Source: Acidobacteriota bacterium
GTDB lineage: Bacteria > Actinomycetota > Actinomycetes > Actinomycetales > Microbacteriaceae
Reading direction: 5' to 3'
Length of the DNA: 32,061 nt
NCBI GenBank assembly: GCA_019351995.1
Contig: JABBOD010000004.1
Location: 23,357 to 55,417 of the forward strand
The notes beneath the pieces are model-generated. The model did not search any database. It was not told where the DNA came from and worked only from the letters and a program-made list of their open reading frames with translations. Both the position numbers and the translations under genes were made by a program. Positions 1-8,466 of the stretch are shown here, in pieces. Position 1 is the first letter of the stretch; each line of letters starts with the position of its first letter.

Positions 1-437
1 TGACCCAGCTCCTGGCCGGCGCGTCCATCCGACTGGAAGCTCGGGCCTCTGATCGGGATGACGCCATCCGGCAGGTCGCCGCTGCGCTGGTGGAGGCGGG
101 AGCAGTCGATGACGACTACGCGGATGCCATGCTGGCCCGAGAGAACACCGTCTCCACCTACATCGGGGAGGGCGTCGCGGTTCCCCACGCCACCCTCGCG
201 GGCAAGCACGCCGTCATACAGGATGCGATCGCCGTGCTCCGTTTCCCGGATGGCGTGGAATGGGATGGCAATCACGTGACCGTCGCCGTCGGAATTGCCG
301 CGCAGGGCAACGGGCACATCGCGCTCATGTCGCAGCTGGCCATCGTGCTGCTTGACGACGATCGCGCCCATGCGTTGCGACACGCCACGACGCCCGAGCA
401 GGTCTACGCCATCCTCACCCCGGATGACAGGCCGTAG
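1..437 (+). CDS. PTS sugar transporter EIIA component (mannitol/fructose type), 5' end at window edge
   Basis: EIIA domain of the mannitol/fructose family, which takes phosphate from HPr on a histidine and passes it to a membrane EIIB/EIIC permease in the cytoplasm. The reading frame is open from base 3. The first two bases (tg) would complete an ATG if the base before the window is A, which gives a protein of about 145 residues, the normal length of a single EIIA domain. The phosphorylated histidine lies in GEGVAVPHAT (about residue 63 under that start). The end has the usual pattern HIALMSQLAIVL. HPr follows 27 bp downstream in the same direction, so this is a PTS operon; the permease and enzyme I genes are not in the window. 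Seen: the frame and the His motif. Inferred: the start codon and the sugar. The substrate cannot be told from this domain. Confidence 0.88.
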   Translation, partial: TQLLAGASIRLEARASDRDDAIRQVAAALVEAGAVDDDYADAMLARENTVSTYIGEGVAVPHATLAGKHAVIQDAIAVLRFPDGVEWDGNHVTVAVGIAAQGNGHIALMSQLAIVLLDDDRAHALRHATTPEQVYAILTPDDRP

Positions 438-452
438 GGTTCGAGGAACACC

Positions 453-458
453 AGGAGG
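453..458 (+). promoter_or_regulatory. Ribosome binding site of the HPr gene
   Basis: Perfect AGGAGG six bases before the ATG at 465. It fixes the HPr start and shows this gene is translated from its own strong Shine-Dalgarno site, unlike several leaderless-looking genes further on. Confidence 0.8.
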
Positions 459-464
459 ATTCCC

Positions 465-734
465 ATGCCAGAACGCACCGTCGTCGTCGTGTCGAGTGTT
501 GGTTTGCACGCGCGACCGGCGTCGCTCTTCAGCCAGGCAGCCGCCCGATGCGGCGTCGCCGTCACGCTGACCGCAGAGTCCGGCAGGAGCGTGAACGCCG
601 CGAGCATCCTCGGTGTCCTCGCCTTGGGAATCGGACACGGTGAGCGGGTCACCATCTCCTCGGATGCCGAGGGGGCAGATGCGGCCCTCGACATGCTCGC
701 GAAGATTCTGGGCAGGGAGCTCGACCAGGACTAG
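465..734 (+). CDS. ptsH: Phosphocarrier protein HPr
   Basis: Small cytoplasmic phosphocarrier that moves phosphate from enzyme I (PEP-dependent) to the EIIA domains. It is 89 residues, the usual HPr size. The active-site histidine is His15 in VGLHARPAS, and the conserved serine region is VNAASILGV with Ser47, the place where HPr kinase acts in Firmicutes. An HPr kinase is not expected in most actinobacteria, so the serine may be only structural. The start ATG is set by AGGAGG with 6-nt spacing. It lies 27 bp after the EIIA gene and is surely co-transcribed. A weak GC hairpin follows the stop codon. Family assignment is certain; which sugar systems it serves is not visible. Confidence 0.95.
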   Translation: MPERTVVVVSSVGLHARPASLFSQAAARCGVAVTLTAESGRSVNAASILGVLALGIGHGERVTISSDAEGADAALDMLAKILGRELDQD

Positions 735-745
735 CCACGCTTCAT

Positions 746-761
746 CCCCGCCGTCACGGGG
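746..761 (+). terminator. Weak GC hairpin after HPr
   Basis: Inverted repeat CCCCG (746-750) / CGGGG (757-761) with a 6-nt loop, between the HPr stop codon and the next gene. The T-tract is poor (cgtcgttat), so it may only slow polymerase or be chance. Confidence 0.3.
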
Positions 762-767
762 CGTCGT

Positions 768-773
768 TATGGT
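768..773 (+). promoter_or_regulatory. Putative -10 box for leaderless transcription of the DUF885 gene
   Basis: TATGGT fits the actinobacterial -10 consensus TAnnnT. Six bases separate it from the ATG at 780, so transcription would begin at or next to the A of the start codon. No properly spaced Shine-Dalgarno site is present (GGTGGA ends 3 nt before the ATG). No clear -35 box is seen. The same spacing recurs at coaE and uvrB. Confidence 0.5.
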
Positions 774-779
774 GGATTC

Positions 780-2477
780 ATGACTGACGCGCCTCCTGTC
801 GCCCCCCGGCTGAGCACACCGATCGACGCCATCGCGGAGAAGTGGGTCACCACCTACGCCGATCTCGATCCGGATGTGGCCAACTGGGTCGGACTGCCGG
901 GCCGACTCGGTGAGTACGCCGACTTCTCGCCCGCCGGACACGATGCGATGCTCGCGGCAGAGAGTGCCGTGATCGTCGAGCTCGAGGCCGCGACTCCGCG
1001 CGACGCCGTCGACCAGGTCACGAAGACCGATCTCCTGGCCGAACTCCGACTCAGCGCCGAGGCGCATGCGGCCAAACTCCACGAGCGCGACGTCAACGTC
1101 ATTGCTTCGCCGGCGCAGGGCATCCGCGAGGTTTTCGACCTCATGCCCACGTCGACGGAGTCCGACTGGGCCACGATTTCCGAGAAGCTCGGCAATCTCC
1201 CGGCCGCTGTCGATGGCTACATCGAGACGCTGCGGCGAGGGATCGCCGACGGTGTCGTGCCCGCCCGTCGCCAGGTGCTCGAGACCGCGGCCGGGGTGCG
1301 GCGTCACGCTGATCCAGGCGGCTTCTTCTTCGAGTTCACCGGCAACGCCGCGGCAGACGGCGGGGGAGCGCTTCCCCCGAGTCTGCGGGCGGACCTGGCG
1401 ACGGGTGCGGCGGCATCCGCGGGCGCGTATGCACGGCTTGCGGACTTCTTCGAGTCCGAGCTCGCCCCGGTGGCGAGTGAGCGTGACGGCGTGGGGCGCG
1501 AGCTCTACGCGCTGCAATCTCGACAATTCCTTGGGGCGACGATCGATCTCGACGAGACATACGAGTGGGGCATCGAGGAGTTGGCACGGATGGTCGAGGA
1601 GCAGACCACCATCGCGGGCGAAATCACACCCGGTGCGTCGGTGGCGGAGGCGATCGCGTTCCTCGAGGCCGATGAATCCCTCAAGCTGCACGGCACCGCG
1701 GAGCTCCAGCGCTGGATGCAGGAGCTCGCCGATACCGCGGTGGCCGAGCTGTCGGGAACGCACTTCGACATCCCCGACGAGATCAAGACCATCGAATGCA
1801 TGATCGCGCCCACCCAGGAAGGCGGGATTTATTACACCTCGCCCAACGACGACTTCAGCCGTCCCGGTCGGATGTGGTGGAGCGTGCCGGAGGGCGTCAC
1901 CGAGTTCGACACCTGGCGCGAGACCACGACCGTCTATCACGAGGGTGTGCCCGGTCACCATCTCCAGCTCGGGCAGGCGGTCTACAACCGCGCGACGTTG
2001 AACACCTGGCGGCGCAGCCTCGCCGGCACCAGCGGTCACGCAGAAGGCTGGGCGCTGTACGCGGAGCGGCTGATGGAAGAACTTGGCTACCTCGAGAACC
2101 CTGCCGACCGGCTCGGGATGCTTGACGCCCAGCGAATGCGCGCCGCCCGCGTCGTGCTCGACATCGGCGTGCACCTCGGCAAGCCGAATATGACGGGCAC
2201 CGGAGCGTGGACCGCTGACGACGCCCTGGAGTTCATGCGCGCGAACGTCAACATGAATGATGGATTCATCCGCTTCGAGGTCAACCGCTATCTGGGCTGG
2301 CCGGGCCAGGCACCGTCGTACAAGGTGGGGCAGCGCATCTGGGAGCAACTGCGCGATGAGGTCCGACGGCGCGAGGGTTCCAGCTTTGACATCAAGGCGT
2401 TCCACAAGCGCGCCCTCGACCTCGGGGGAGTGGGACTCGACACCCTGAAGTTGAGTTTGCTGGGCGGCTCGGCATGA
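780..2477 (+). CDS. DUF885 family protein, putative metallopeptidase-like
   Basis: A 565-residue protein of the DUF885 family, of unknown or poorly defined function. The family hallmark HEGVPGHH is at residues 387-394, followed by EGWALYAE with Glu422. This His-Glu...His plus downstream Glu arrangement resembles a zinc metallopeptidase centre (inference from motif logic). No signal peptide or membrane segment is visible, so it is probably cytoplasmic. The start ATG 780 is supported by the -10-like TATGGT 6 nt upstream. The stop overlaps the next gene by 4 nt (ATGA), which suggests translational coupling to the thymidylate-synthase-like protein. Family membership is confident; peptidase activity is not shown by the sequence. 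Confidence 0.88.
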   Translation: MTDAPPVAPRLSTPIDAIAEKWVTTYADLDPDVANWVGLPGRLGEYADFSPAGHDAMLAAESAVIVELEAATPRDAVDQVTKTDLLAELRLSAEAHAAKLHERDVNVIASPAQGIREVFDLMPTSTESDWATISEKLGNLPAAVDGYIETLRRGIADGVVPARRQVLETAAGVRRHADPGGFFFEFTGNAAADGGGALPPSLRADLATGAAASAGAYARLADFFESELAPVASERDGVGRELYALQSRQFLGATIDLDETYEWGIEELARMVEEQTTIAGEITPGASVAEAIAFLEADESLKLHGTAELQRWMQELADTAVAELSGTHFDIPDEIKTIECMIAPTQEGGIYYTSPNDDFSRPGRMWWSVPEGVTEFDTWRETTTVYHEGVPGHHLQLGQAVYNRATLNTWRRSLAGTSGHAEGWALYAERLMEELGYLENPADRLGMLDAQRMRAARVVLDIGVHLGKPNMTGTGAWTADDALEFMRANVNMNDGFIRFEVNRYLGWPGQAPSYKVGQRIWEQLRDEVRRREGSSFDIKAFHKRALDLGGVGLDTLKLSLLGGSA

Positions 2478-3127
2478 GTTTCAGTGACGCCACCACCTTC
2501 ACAACGCGCACGCTCGGTGACGCCTGGCTCGCCGTGGCGGCGCGCATCCTCGACTCAGGGCGCTCGTCGCTCTACGACGCGCTGCCGATCCTGGAGATCG
2601 CTCAGGCCACTCTCGAGATCGCCGAACCCGATCCGAACGATGAGCAGATCGCGCGGCTCGCCGATCCTGAACGACTGGAGTGGATGCGACGGAACTTCGT
2701 CGATCCCGCGCGGGTCGCTGCGCTCGGCGACGCGCGAAGCTACGCGAGTCGCTTGCACGACTACGGAGCAAGCGGACGGGATCAGCTCGAGTGGGTGATC
2801 GAGCGGCTCCTCGCCGACCCGAGCTCTCGCTCGGCCACGATCACCACCTTCGAGCCGCTGCTCGACACCAGCTACATCCCGTGTGTGAGCCTGCTCGATT
2901 TCTGGATTCCGCACGACGCTGTTGATCTCGTGGTCTACGCCCACAGCATCGACTTCGGAGCGAAGGGGTACGCCAATCTGATTCAGCTGGCCGAATTGCA
3001 GTGGCAGGTTGCTGCGCGTCTGCGCCGCGAGCCGGGCCACCTCACCGTCATCGTGAAGTCGGCTCACGTCTACGACACGGACGCCGGGTTCATGCGTGGA
3101 GCACTCGCGCAGGCCACCCCTAGCTAG
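2474..3127 (+). CDS. Divergent thymidylate synthase / pyrimidine hydroxymethylase-like protein
   Basis: A 217-residue protein without an obvious standard name. Its C-terminal half follows the thymidylate-synthase pattern: YG...GRDQLEWVIERL (97-112), DPSSRS (115-120), a Cys in IPCVSLLDF (Cys137, nucleophile position), HSIDFGAKGYANL (157-169) matching the RSxD...N stretch with the Asn kept at 168, and SAHVYDTD (196-203) matching the D-x-H-x-Y motif. Compared with E. coli ThyA the second Arg of the SRR motif is Ser120 and the phosphate-binding Arg of RSxD is His157. It is shorter than ThyA (264 residues) and closer in size to archaeal TS-like proteins. Because two phosphate contacts are altered, the substrate may not be dUMP. 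The start ATG overlaps the DUF885 stop (ATGA). The ThyA-fold assignment is inferred from motifs by eye. Confidence 0.75.
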   Translation: MSFSDATTFTTRTLGDAWLAVAARILDSGRSSLYDALPILEIAQATLEIAEPDPNDEQIARLADPERLEWMRRNFVDPARVAALGDARSYASRLHDYGASGRDQLEWVIERLLADPSSRSATITTFEPLLDTSYIPCVSLLDFWIPHDAVDLVVYAHSIDFGAKGYANLIQLAELQWQVAARLRREPGHLTVIVKSAHVYDTDAGFMRGALAQATPS

Positions 3128-3161
3128 GCTGTCCCGAGACAGAGCCCGTCAGGAGTTGTTG

Positions 3162-3782
3162 GTGTCCCGTTTTTCCCCTCGCATTCGTGCGTCTCTCGCC
3201 GCGGGTCTCGTCGCCGTCGCGTTGGTCGGCTGCACGCAATCGCCCACGGCGACGCCGACGCTCGACTGCGGGGGCGCGGTGCAGAAAGTCCTCCTTGCCG
3301 ACGAGTCGGCGACGTCGGTTGCGACCTTCACGGCCACTGATGTCCCGAAGGTCTTCGCCATCCCCGCGACTCCTGCGCCGACGTGCTACTACAAGACGAC
3401 GACGACACCACCCGCAATCAGCGGGGTCAGTTACACGGTCACCCATCGCACCCTGGTCTACCTCGGCCTGAGCGACGCACAGATCTCGGCGATGGTCAAG
3501 GCTCTCCGCGCCACGGTCGGTGTTGCGCCCTGGACCACGCAATTCGACGATGGCGTGCCCGCCATCCCGACCGCCAGCCCTACGCCGACGGCAGCCCCCG
3601 TTCCGACGTCATACGCCGGTCTGTGGGAGTACAACTTCACGGGTGCCCCCACCGCGGACAAAGGCTCGATGGGCTACTACGTGGCGACCACGCTCACCGA
3701 CGGCGTGGCGACGCAGGCCGGGCTTCCCGCGGCCGTGAATATGTTGCGTATTGAGACGGAGCTGCGGCAGCCGACCAAGTAG
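3162..3782 (+). CDS. Putative lipoprotein of unknown function
   Basis: I do not recognise a family. With the GTG at 3162, supported by AGGAG at 3151-3155, the protein has 206 residues and a classic lipoprotein signal: RFSPRIR, a hydrophobic stretch, then lipobox LVGC with the lipidated Cys at residue 24. A Thr/Pro/Ser-rich segment follows the Cys, then a small domain containing two further cysteines (in LDCGG and PTCYY) that could form a disulfide, and a second Pro/Thr/Ala linker (PTASPTPTAAPVPTS). It should be anchored to the outer face of the membrane. An in-frame upstream start at 3096 is less likely because it would lie inside the preceding gene and bury the signal peptide. It is followed by the rpsA leader region. 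Function unknown. Confidence 0.8.
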   Translation: MSRFSPRIRASLAAGLVAVALVGCTQSPTATPTLDCGGAVQKVLLADESATSVATFTATDVPKVFAIPATPAPTCYYKTTTTPPAISGVSYTVTHRTLVYLGLSDAQISAMVKALRATVGVAPWTTQFDDGVPAIPTASPTPTAAPVPTSYAGLWEYNFTGAPTADKGSMGYYVATTLTDGVATQAGLPAAVNMLRIETELRQPTK

Positions 3783-3814
3783 GACTGGCGCTCGGGCATC
3801 GCGCGGGTCGCGTG

Positions 3815-3844
3815 TTGCCGGTGGCTTGCGCGCTCCGCTAAGCT
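3815..3844 (+). promoter_or_regulatory. Candidate rpsA promoter
   Basis: TTGCCG (3815-3820), 18-nt spacer, TAAGCT (3839-3844). The two boxes fit a housekeeping actinobacterial promoter moderately well. It would give a 5' untranslated region of about 120 nt that carries the two hairpins described separately. Confidence 0.4.
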
Positions 3845-3862
3845 AGAACGTCGCTTTCGCGA

Positions 3863-3948
3863 CACTCCTGTCCGCCAGCCGGCGGTGACATCCACATCAA
3901 CTTTCTCGCGTCGTCGGCCTTCACTCCTGTGTTCCATTCGGACACGGG
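3863..3948 (+). promoter_or_regulatory. Structured rpsA leader with two repeat-plus-hairpin modules
   Basis: The 9-mer CACTCCTGT occurs at 3863-3871 and again at 3922-3930, and each copy runs directly into a hairpin. Hairpin 1 pairs CCGCC (3872-3876) with GGCGG (3881-3885) over loop AGCC. Hairpin 2 pairs 3926-3935 with 3940-3948 (nine pairs including one G-T, one bulged T) over loop ATTC. The Shine-Dalgarno GGAG of rpsA (3956-3959) begins 7 nt after hairpin 2. Ribosomal protein S1 controls its own translation in E. coli; a comparable role for this leader is inference. Confidence 0.45.
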
Positions 3949-3969
3949 CCCCATCGGAGCAACTACTAC

Positions 3970-5448
3970 ATGACAACCACACCGACCGCTTCAGTTCCCA
4001 AGCAGGTCGCAATCAACGACATCGGATCTGCTGAGGACTTCCTCGCCGCTGTCGAGAAGACCCTGAAGTTCTTCAACGACGGAGACCTGATCGAAGGCAT
4101 CGTCGTCAAGATCGACCGTGACGAGGTGCTCCTCGACGTCGGTTACAAGACGGAGGGCGTCATCCCCTCCCGCGAACTCTCCATCAAGCACGACGTCGAC
4201 CCGAGCGAGGTCGTCAATGTGGGCGACATGGTCGAGGCACTGGTTCTCCAGAAGGAGGACAAAGAAGGCCGTCTCATCCTGTCCAAGAAGCGTGCACAGT
4301 ACGAGCGCGCATGGGGCGACGTCGAGAAGATCAAGGACTCGGATGGCGTCGTCACCGGGTCGGTCATCGAGGTGGTCAAGGGCGGCCTGATCGTCGACAT
4401 CGGGCTGCGCGGATTCCTCCCCGCATCGCTGATCGAGCTGCGCAGAGTCCGCGACCTGACGCCGTACCTCGGCCAGGAGATCGAAGCCAAGATCCTCGAG
4501 CTCGACAAGAACCGCAACAACGTCGTCCTCAGTCGCCGCGCCCTGCTCGAGCAGACGCAGAGCGAGTCGCGCAGCACCTTCCTCAACAACCTCCAGAAGG
4601 GCCAGGTCCGCAAGGGCGTCGTGTCCTCGATCGTCAACTTCGGTGCGTTCGTGGACCTGGGTGGCGTTGACGGTCTGGTGCACGTCTCCGAGCTGTCGTG
4701 GAAGCACATCGAGCACGCCAGCGAGGTCGTCGAGGTCGGTCAGGAAGTCACCGTGGAGATCCTCGAGGTCGATCTCGAGCGCGAGCGCGTTTCGCTTTCG
4801 CTCAAGGCGACCCAGGAGGACCCGTGGCAGGTGTTCGCCCGCACCCACGCCATCGGGCAGATCGCTCCCGGCAAGGTCACGAAGCTCGTCCCGTTCGGCG
4901 CCTTCGTGCGCGTGGCGGAGGGCATCGAGGGCCTGGTGCACATCTCCGAGCTCAGCAGCAAGCACGTCGAGCTCGCCGAGCAGGTCGTGTCGGTCAGCGA
5001 CGAGGTCTTCGTCAAGGTCATCGACATCGACCTGGAGCGCCGCCGCATCTCGCTGAGCCTCAAGCAGGCCAACGAGGGCATCGACGCCAACAACACCGAG
5101 TTCGATTCGGGTCTGGCCGCGCTGTACGGCATGGTCACCGAGTACGACGAGCAGGGCAACTACAAGTTCCCCGAGGGCTTCGACGCGACGAGCGGCGAGT
5201 GGCTCGAGGGCTTCGACACCCAGCGCGAGGCGTGGGAGCAGGAGTACGCAGCTGCCCAGGTGCGCTGGGAGGCCCACAAGAAGCAGATCGTCGCCGCCGA
5301 GGAATCGGCAGCCGACGACGCGCTTCGTCCCGCGGGAGCCTCCAGCTCGAGCAGCAACTCGTTCTCGAGCGAGTCGGCGAGCGCCGGCACGCTCGCGGAC
5401 GACGAGGCTCTTGCAGCCCTGCGCGAGAAGCTGTCAAGCAACTCCTAG
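3970..5448 (+). CDS. rpsA: 30S ribosomal protein S1
   Basis: Single-strand RNA-binding ribosomal protein that helps mRNA engage the 30S subunit. It has 492 residues with four S1 (OB-fold) repeats at about 36-105, 123-190, 211-280 and 296-366; the last two are the most canonical (VVSSIVNFGAFVDLGG and VTKLVPFGAFVRV). This is the four-repeat actinobacterial form rather than the six-repeat E. coli form. A long acidic, then Ser-rich, low-complexity tail follows (GASSSSSNSFSSES near 454), ending in LREKLSSNS. The start ATG has GGAG 10 nt upstream. A strong terminator lies just after the stop, so rpsA is its own transcription unit. coaE downstream matches the usual actinobacterial order. Confidence 0.97.
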   Translation: MTTTPTASVPKQVAINDIGSAEDFLAAVEKTLKFFNDGDLIEGIVVKIDRDEVLLDVGYKTEGVIPSRELSIKHDVDPSEVVNVGDMVEALVLQKEDKEGRLILSKKRAQYERAWGDVEKIKDSDGVVTGSVIEVVKGGLIVDIGLRGFLPASLIELRRVRDLTPYLGQEIEAKILELDKNRNNVVLSRRALLEQTQSESRSTFLNNLQKGQVRKGVVSSIVNFGAFVDLGGVDGLVHVSELSWKHIEHASEVVEVGQEVTVEILEVDLERERVSLSLKATQEDPWQVFARTHAIGQIAPGKVTKLVPFGAFVRVAEGIEGLVHISELSSKHVELAEQVVSVSDEVFVKVIDIDLERRRISLSLKQANEGIDANNTEFDSGLAALYGMVTEYDEQGNYKFPEGFDATSGEWLEGFDTQREAWEQEYAAAQVRWEAHKKQIVAAEESAADDALRPAGASSSSSNSFSSESASAGTLADDEALAALREKLSSNS

Positions 5449-5456
5449 GTCTCACC

Positions 5457-5498
5457 ACACCGAGGGCCGGGCGCGTGAGCGTCCGGCCCTCGGTGTTT
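5457..5498 (+). terminator. Strong rho-independent-type terminator of rpsA
   Basis: Fourteen-bp perfect stem: ACACCGAGGGCCGG (5457-5470) pairs with CCGGCCCTCGGTGT (5483-5496), and the loop can close by three further pairs. A short TTT overlaps the stem end at 5496-5498. It begins 8 nt after the rpsA stop codon. Because both arms are symmetric it could also stop transcription from the other direction. Confidence 0.85.
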
Positions 5499-5521
5499 CC
5501 GCGCGCAGTGTGTTCGCCCGT

Positions 5522-5585
5522 GAGAGTACGCATATCTGCGTACACTCGGGGTCGAAAGTCGGCACGAACGCGTACTTTCGGCGAC
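5522..5585 (+). repeat. Two inverted repeats upstream of coaE
   Basis: First: GTACGC (5526-5531), 6-nt centre ATATCT, GCGTAC (5538-5543), flanked by GA/CTC that extends the symmetry with one mismatch. Second: CGAAAGT (5553-5559) and ACTTTCG (5574-5580), 14 nt apart. The right arm of the second overlaps where a -35 box for the coaE promoter would be. They may be operators or RNA hairpins; no known regulator motif is recognised. Confidence 0.5.
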
Positions 5586-5599
5586 TGACGCACGGCACA

Positions 5600-5605
5600 T
5601 AGGGT
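5600..5605 (+). promoter_or_regulatory. Putative -10 box for leaderless coaE
   Basis: TAGGGT (TAnnnT) followed by exactly 6 nt (gaacga) and then the ATG at 5612, so the predicted +1 is the A of the start codon. No Shine-Dalgarno sequence is seen at normal spacing. Confidence 0.5.
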
Positions 5606-5611
5606 GAACGA

Positions 5612-6220
5612 ATGCAGCTCATCGGCCTCACGGGCGGGATCGCCTCCGGAAAGTCGGTCGTCGCGGCGCGGTTGGCCGAGCACGGCGCCGTCGTCGTGGA
5701 CGCCGACCAGCTGGCCAGAGAGGTGGTGGAACCAGGAACGCCAGCGCTCGCGCAGATCGCGGACCGATTCGGAGCCGGCGTTATCGGCGCAGACGGCCAA
5801 CTCGATCGCGCGGCCCTGGGCGCCATCATCTTCGCATCACCAGAGGCACGCTCCGCCCTGAACGCGATCACCCACCCGGCGGTCGCGGATCGCTCGCATC
5901 AGCTCTTTGCTGCGGCAGGAGCGGCCGACCCTGACGCGATCGTCGTGTACGACATTCCCCTGCTGGTGGATGCCGGCCGAGTGGAGGAGTTCGACCTGAT
6001 CGTGGTGGTCAACGCGAGCACCGAGACCCGAGTCGAACGGATGATCGAACACCGGGGCATGACTCGCGCCGAGGCCCTGAACCGCATCAACTCCCAGGCG
6101 AGCGACACCGATCGGCTGGCGATCGCCGACGTGGTGATCGACACGAATGGCACCATCGCAGACACGCTCGAGCAAGCCGACACGCTCTGGGCGCGCCTCT
6201 CCCAGCATCGGCGTCGCTGA
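5612..6220 (+). CDS. coaE: Dephospho-CoA kinase
   Basis: Catalyses the last step of coenzyme A synthesis, ATP-dependent 3'-phosphorylation of dephospho-CoA, in the cytoplasm. The protein has 202 residues, the normal single-domain length; some actinobacteria carry a longer form with a C-terminal UPF0157 domain, which is absent here. The P-loop GLTGGIASGKS is at residues 5-15, followed by VVVDADQLAREVV (the substrate-binding DAD motif) and the lid segment with RxxxR-type arginines (ETRVERMIEHRG). The start is chosen because a TAGGGT box sits at leaderless distance. It is separated from rpsA by a terminator and two inverted repeats, so it is transcribed separately. Confidence 0.95.
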   Translation: MQLIGLTGGIASGKSVVAARLAEHGAVVVDADQLAREVVEPGTPALAQIADRFGAGVIGADGQLDRAALGAIIFASPEARSALNAITHPAVADRSHQLFAAAGAADPDAIVVYDIPLLVDAGRVEEFDLIVVVNASTETRVERMIEHRGMTRAEALNRINSQASDTDRLAIADVVIDTNGTIADTLEQADTLWARLSQHRRR

Positions 6221-6267
6221 GAACACGCGTCATGCCCACAGCCCCAGCGACTGTCGGTCGCCCCGCT

Positions 6268-6273
6268 TAGGCT
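6268..6273 (+). promoter_or_regulatory. Putative -10 box for leaderless uvrB
   Basis: TAGGCT, then 6 nt (gtgccc), then ATG at 6280. This spacing favours 6280 over the GTG at 6274, which would lie upstream of the predicted transcription start. No Shine-Dalgarno sequence is visible for either start. Confidence 0.5.
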
Positions 6274-6279
6274 GTGCCC

Positions 6280-8340
<2,061 letters not shown>

Positions 8341-8346
<6 letters not shown>

Positions 8347-8429
8347 CAGTGTCGCGGCAGCTGCGCTGACCGCGTTGGCCATATCCGCTGACCGCGGCGG
8401 CCGTATCCGCTCATCCCGTCGACGCAGCC
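8341..8429 (+). repeat. 22-nt tandem repeat between uvrB and uvrA
   Basis: Two good 22-nt units, 8364-8385 and 8386-8407, differ at only three positions (CGCTGACCGCG, then tt/gc, GGCC, a/g, TATC). Degenerate partial units begin at 8341 (CGCTGACAG, including the uvrB stop TGA) and 8408 (CGCTCATCCCG), so the CGCTGAC-like seed recurs every 22-23 nt four times. Confidence 0.7.
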
Positions 8430-8453
8430 CCGGCGCGATGTCGGTGGTCTCCG

Positions 8454-8459
8454 TAGAAT
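8454..8459 (+). promoter_or_regulatory. Putative -10 box for (near-)leaderless uvrA
   Basis: TAGAAT lies 7 nt before the GTG start at 8467, which predicts transcription beginning at the start codon or one base before. There is no Shine-Dalgarno sequence. No actinobacterial SOS box (TCGAAC-N4-GTTCGA) is seen next to it. Confidence 0.5.
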
Positions 8460-8466
8460 CAGTACA

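Noticed and set aside
3991..5277. Long minus-strand open frame opposite rpsA (428 codons)
   Set aside because: It is the mirror of a high-GC gene with strong codon bias; its translation is Leu/Val/Asp-rich without domain motifs, and rpsA is certain on the other strand.
4698..5588. Plus-strand Arg/Gly-rich frame overlapping rpsA
   Set aside because: Out-of-frame reading of the rpsA S1 repeats and terminator; Arg-rich composition is typical of shadow frames in GC-rich DNA.
6220..6236. Possible SOS (LexA) box before uvrB, GAAC-ACGC-GTCA
   Set aside because: The right half does not match GTTC and the outer bases do not match the actinobacterial consensus; likely chance.
6274..6279. GTG 6274 as the uvrB start
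   Set aside because: It lies upstream of the predicted leaderless +1 and has no ribosome binding site; ATG 6280 preferred, though not proven.
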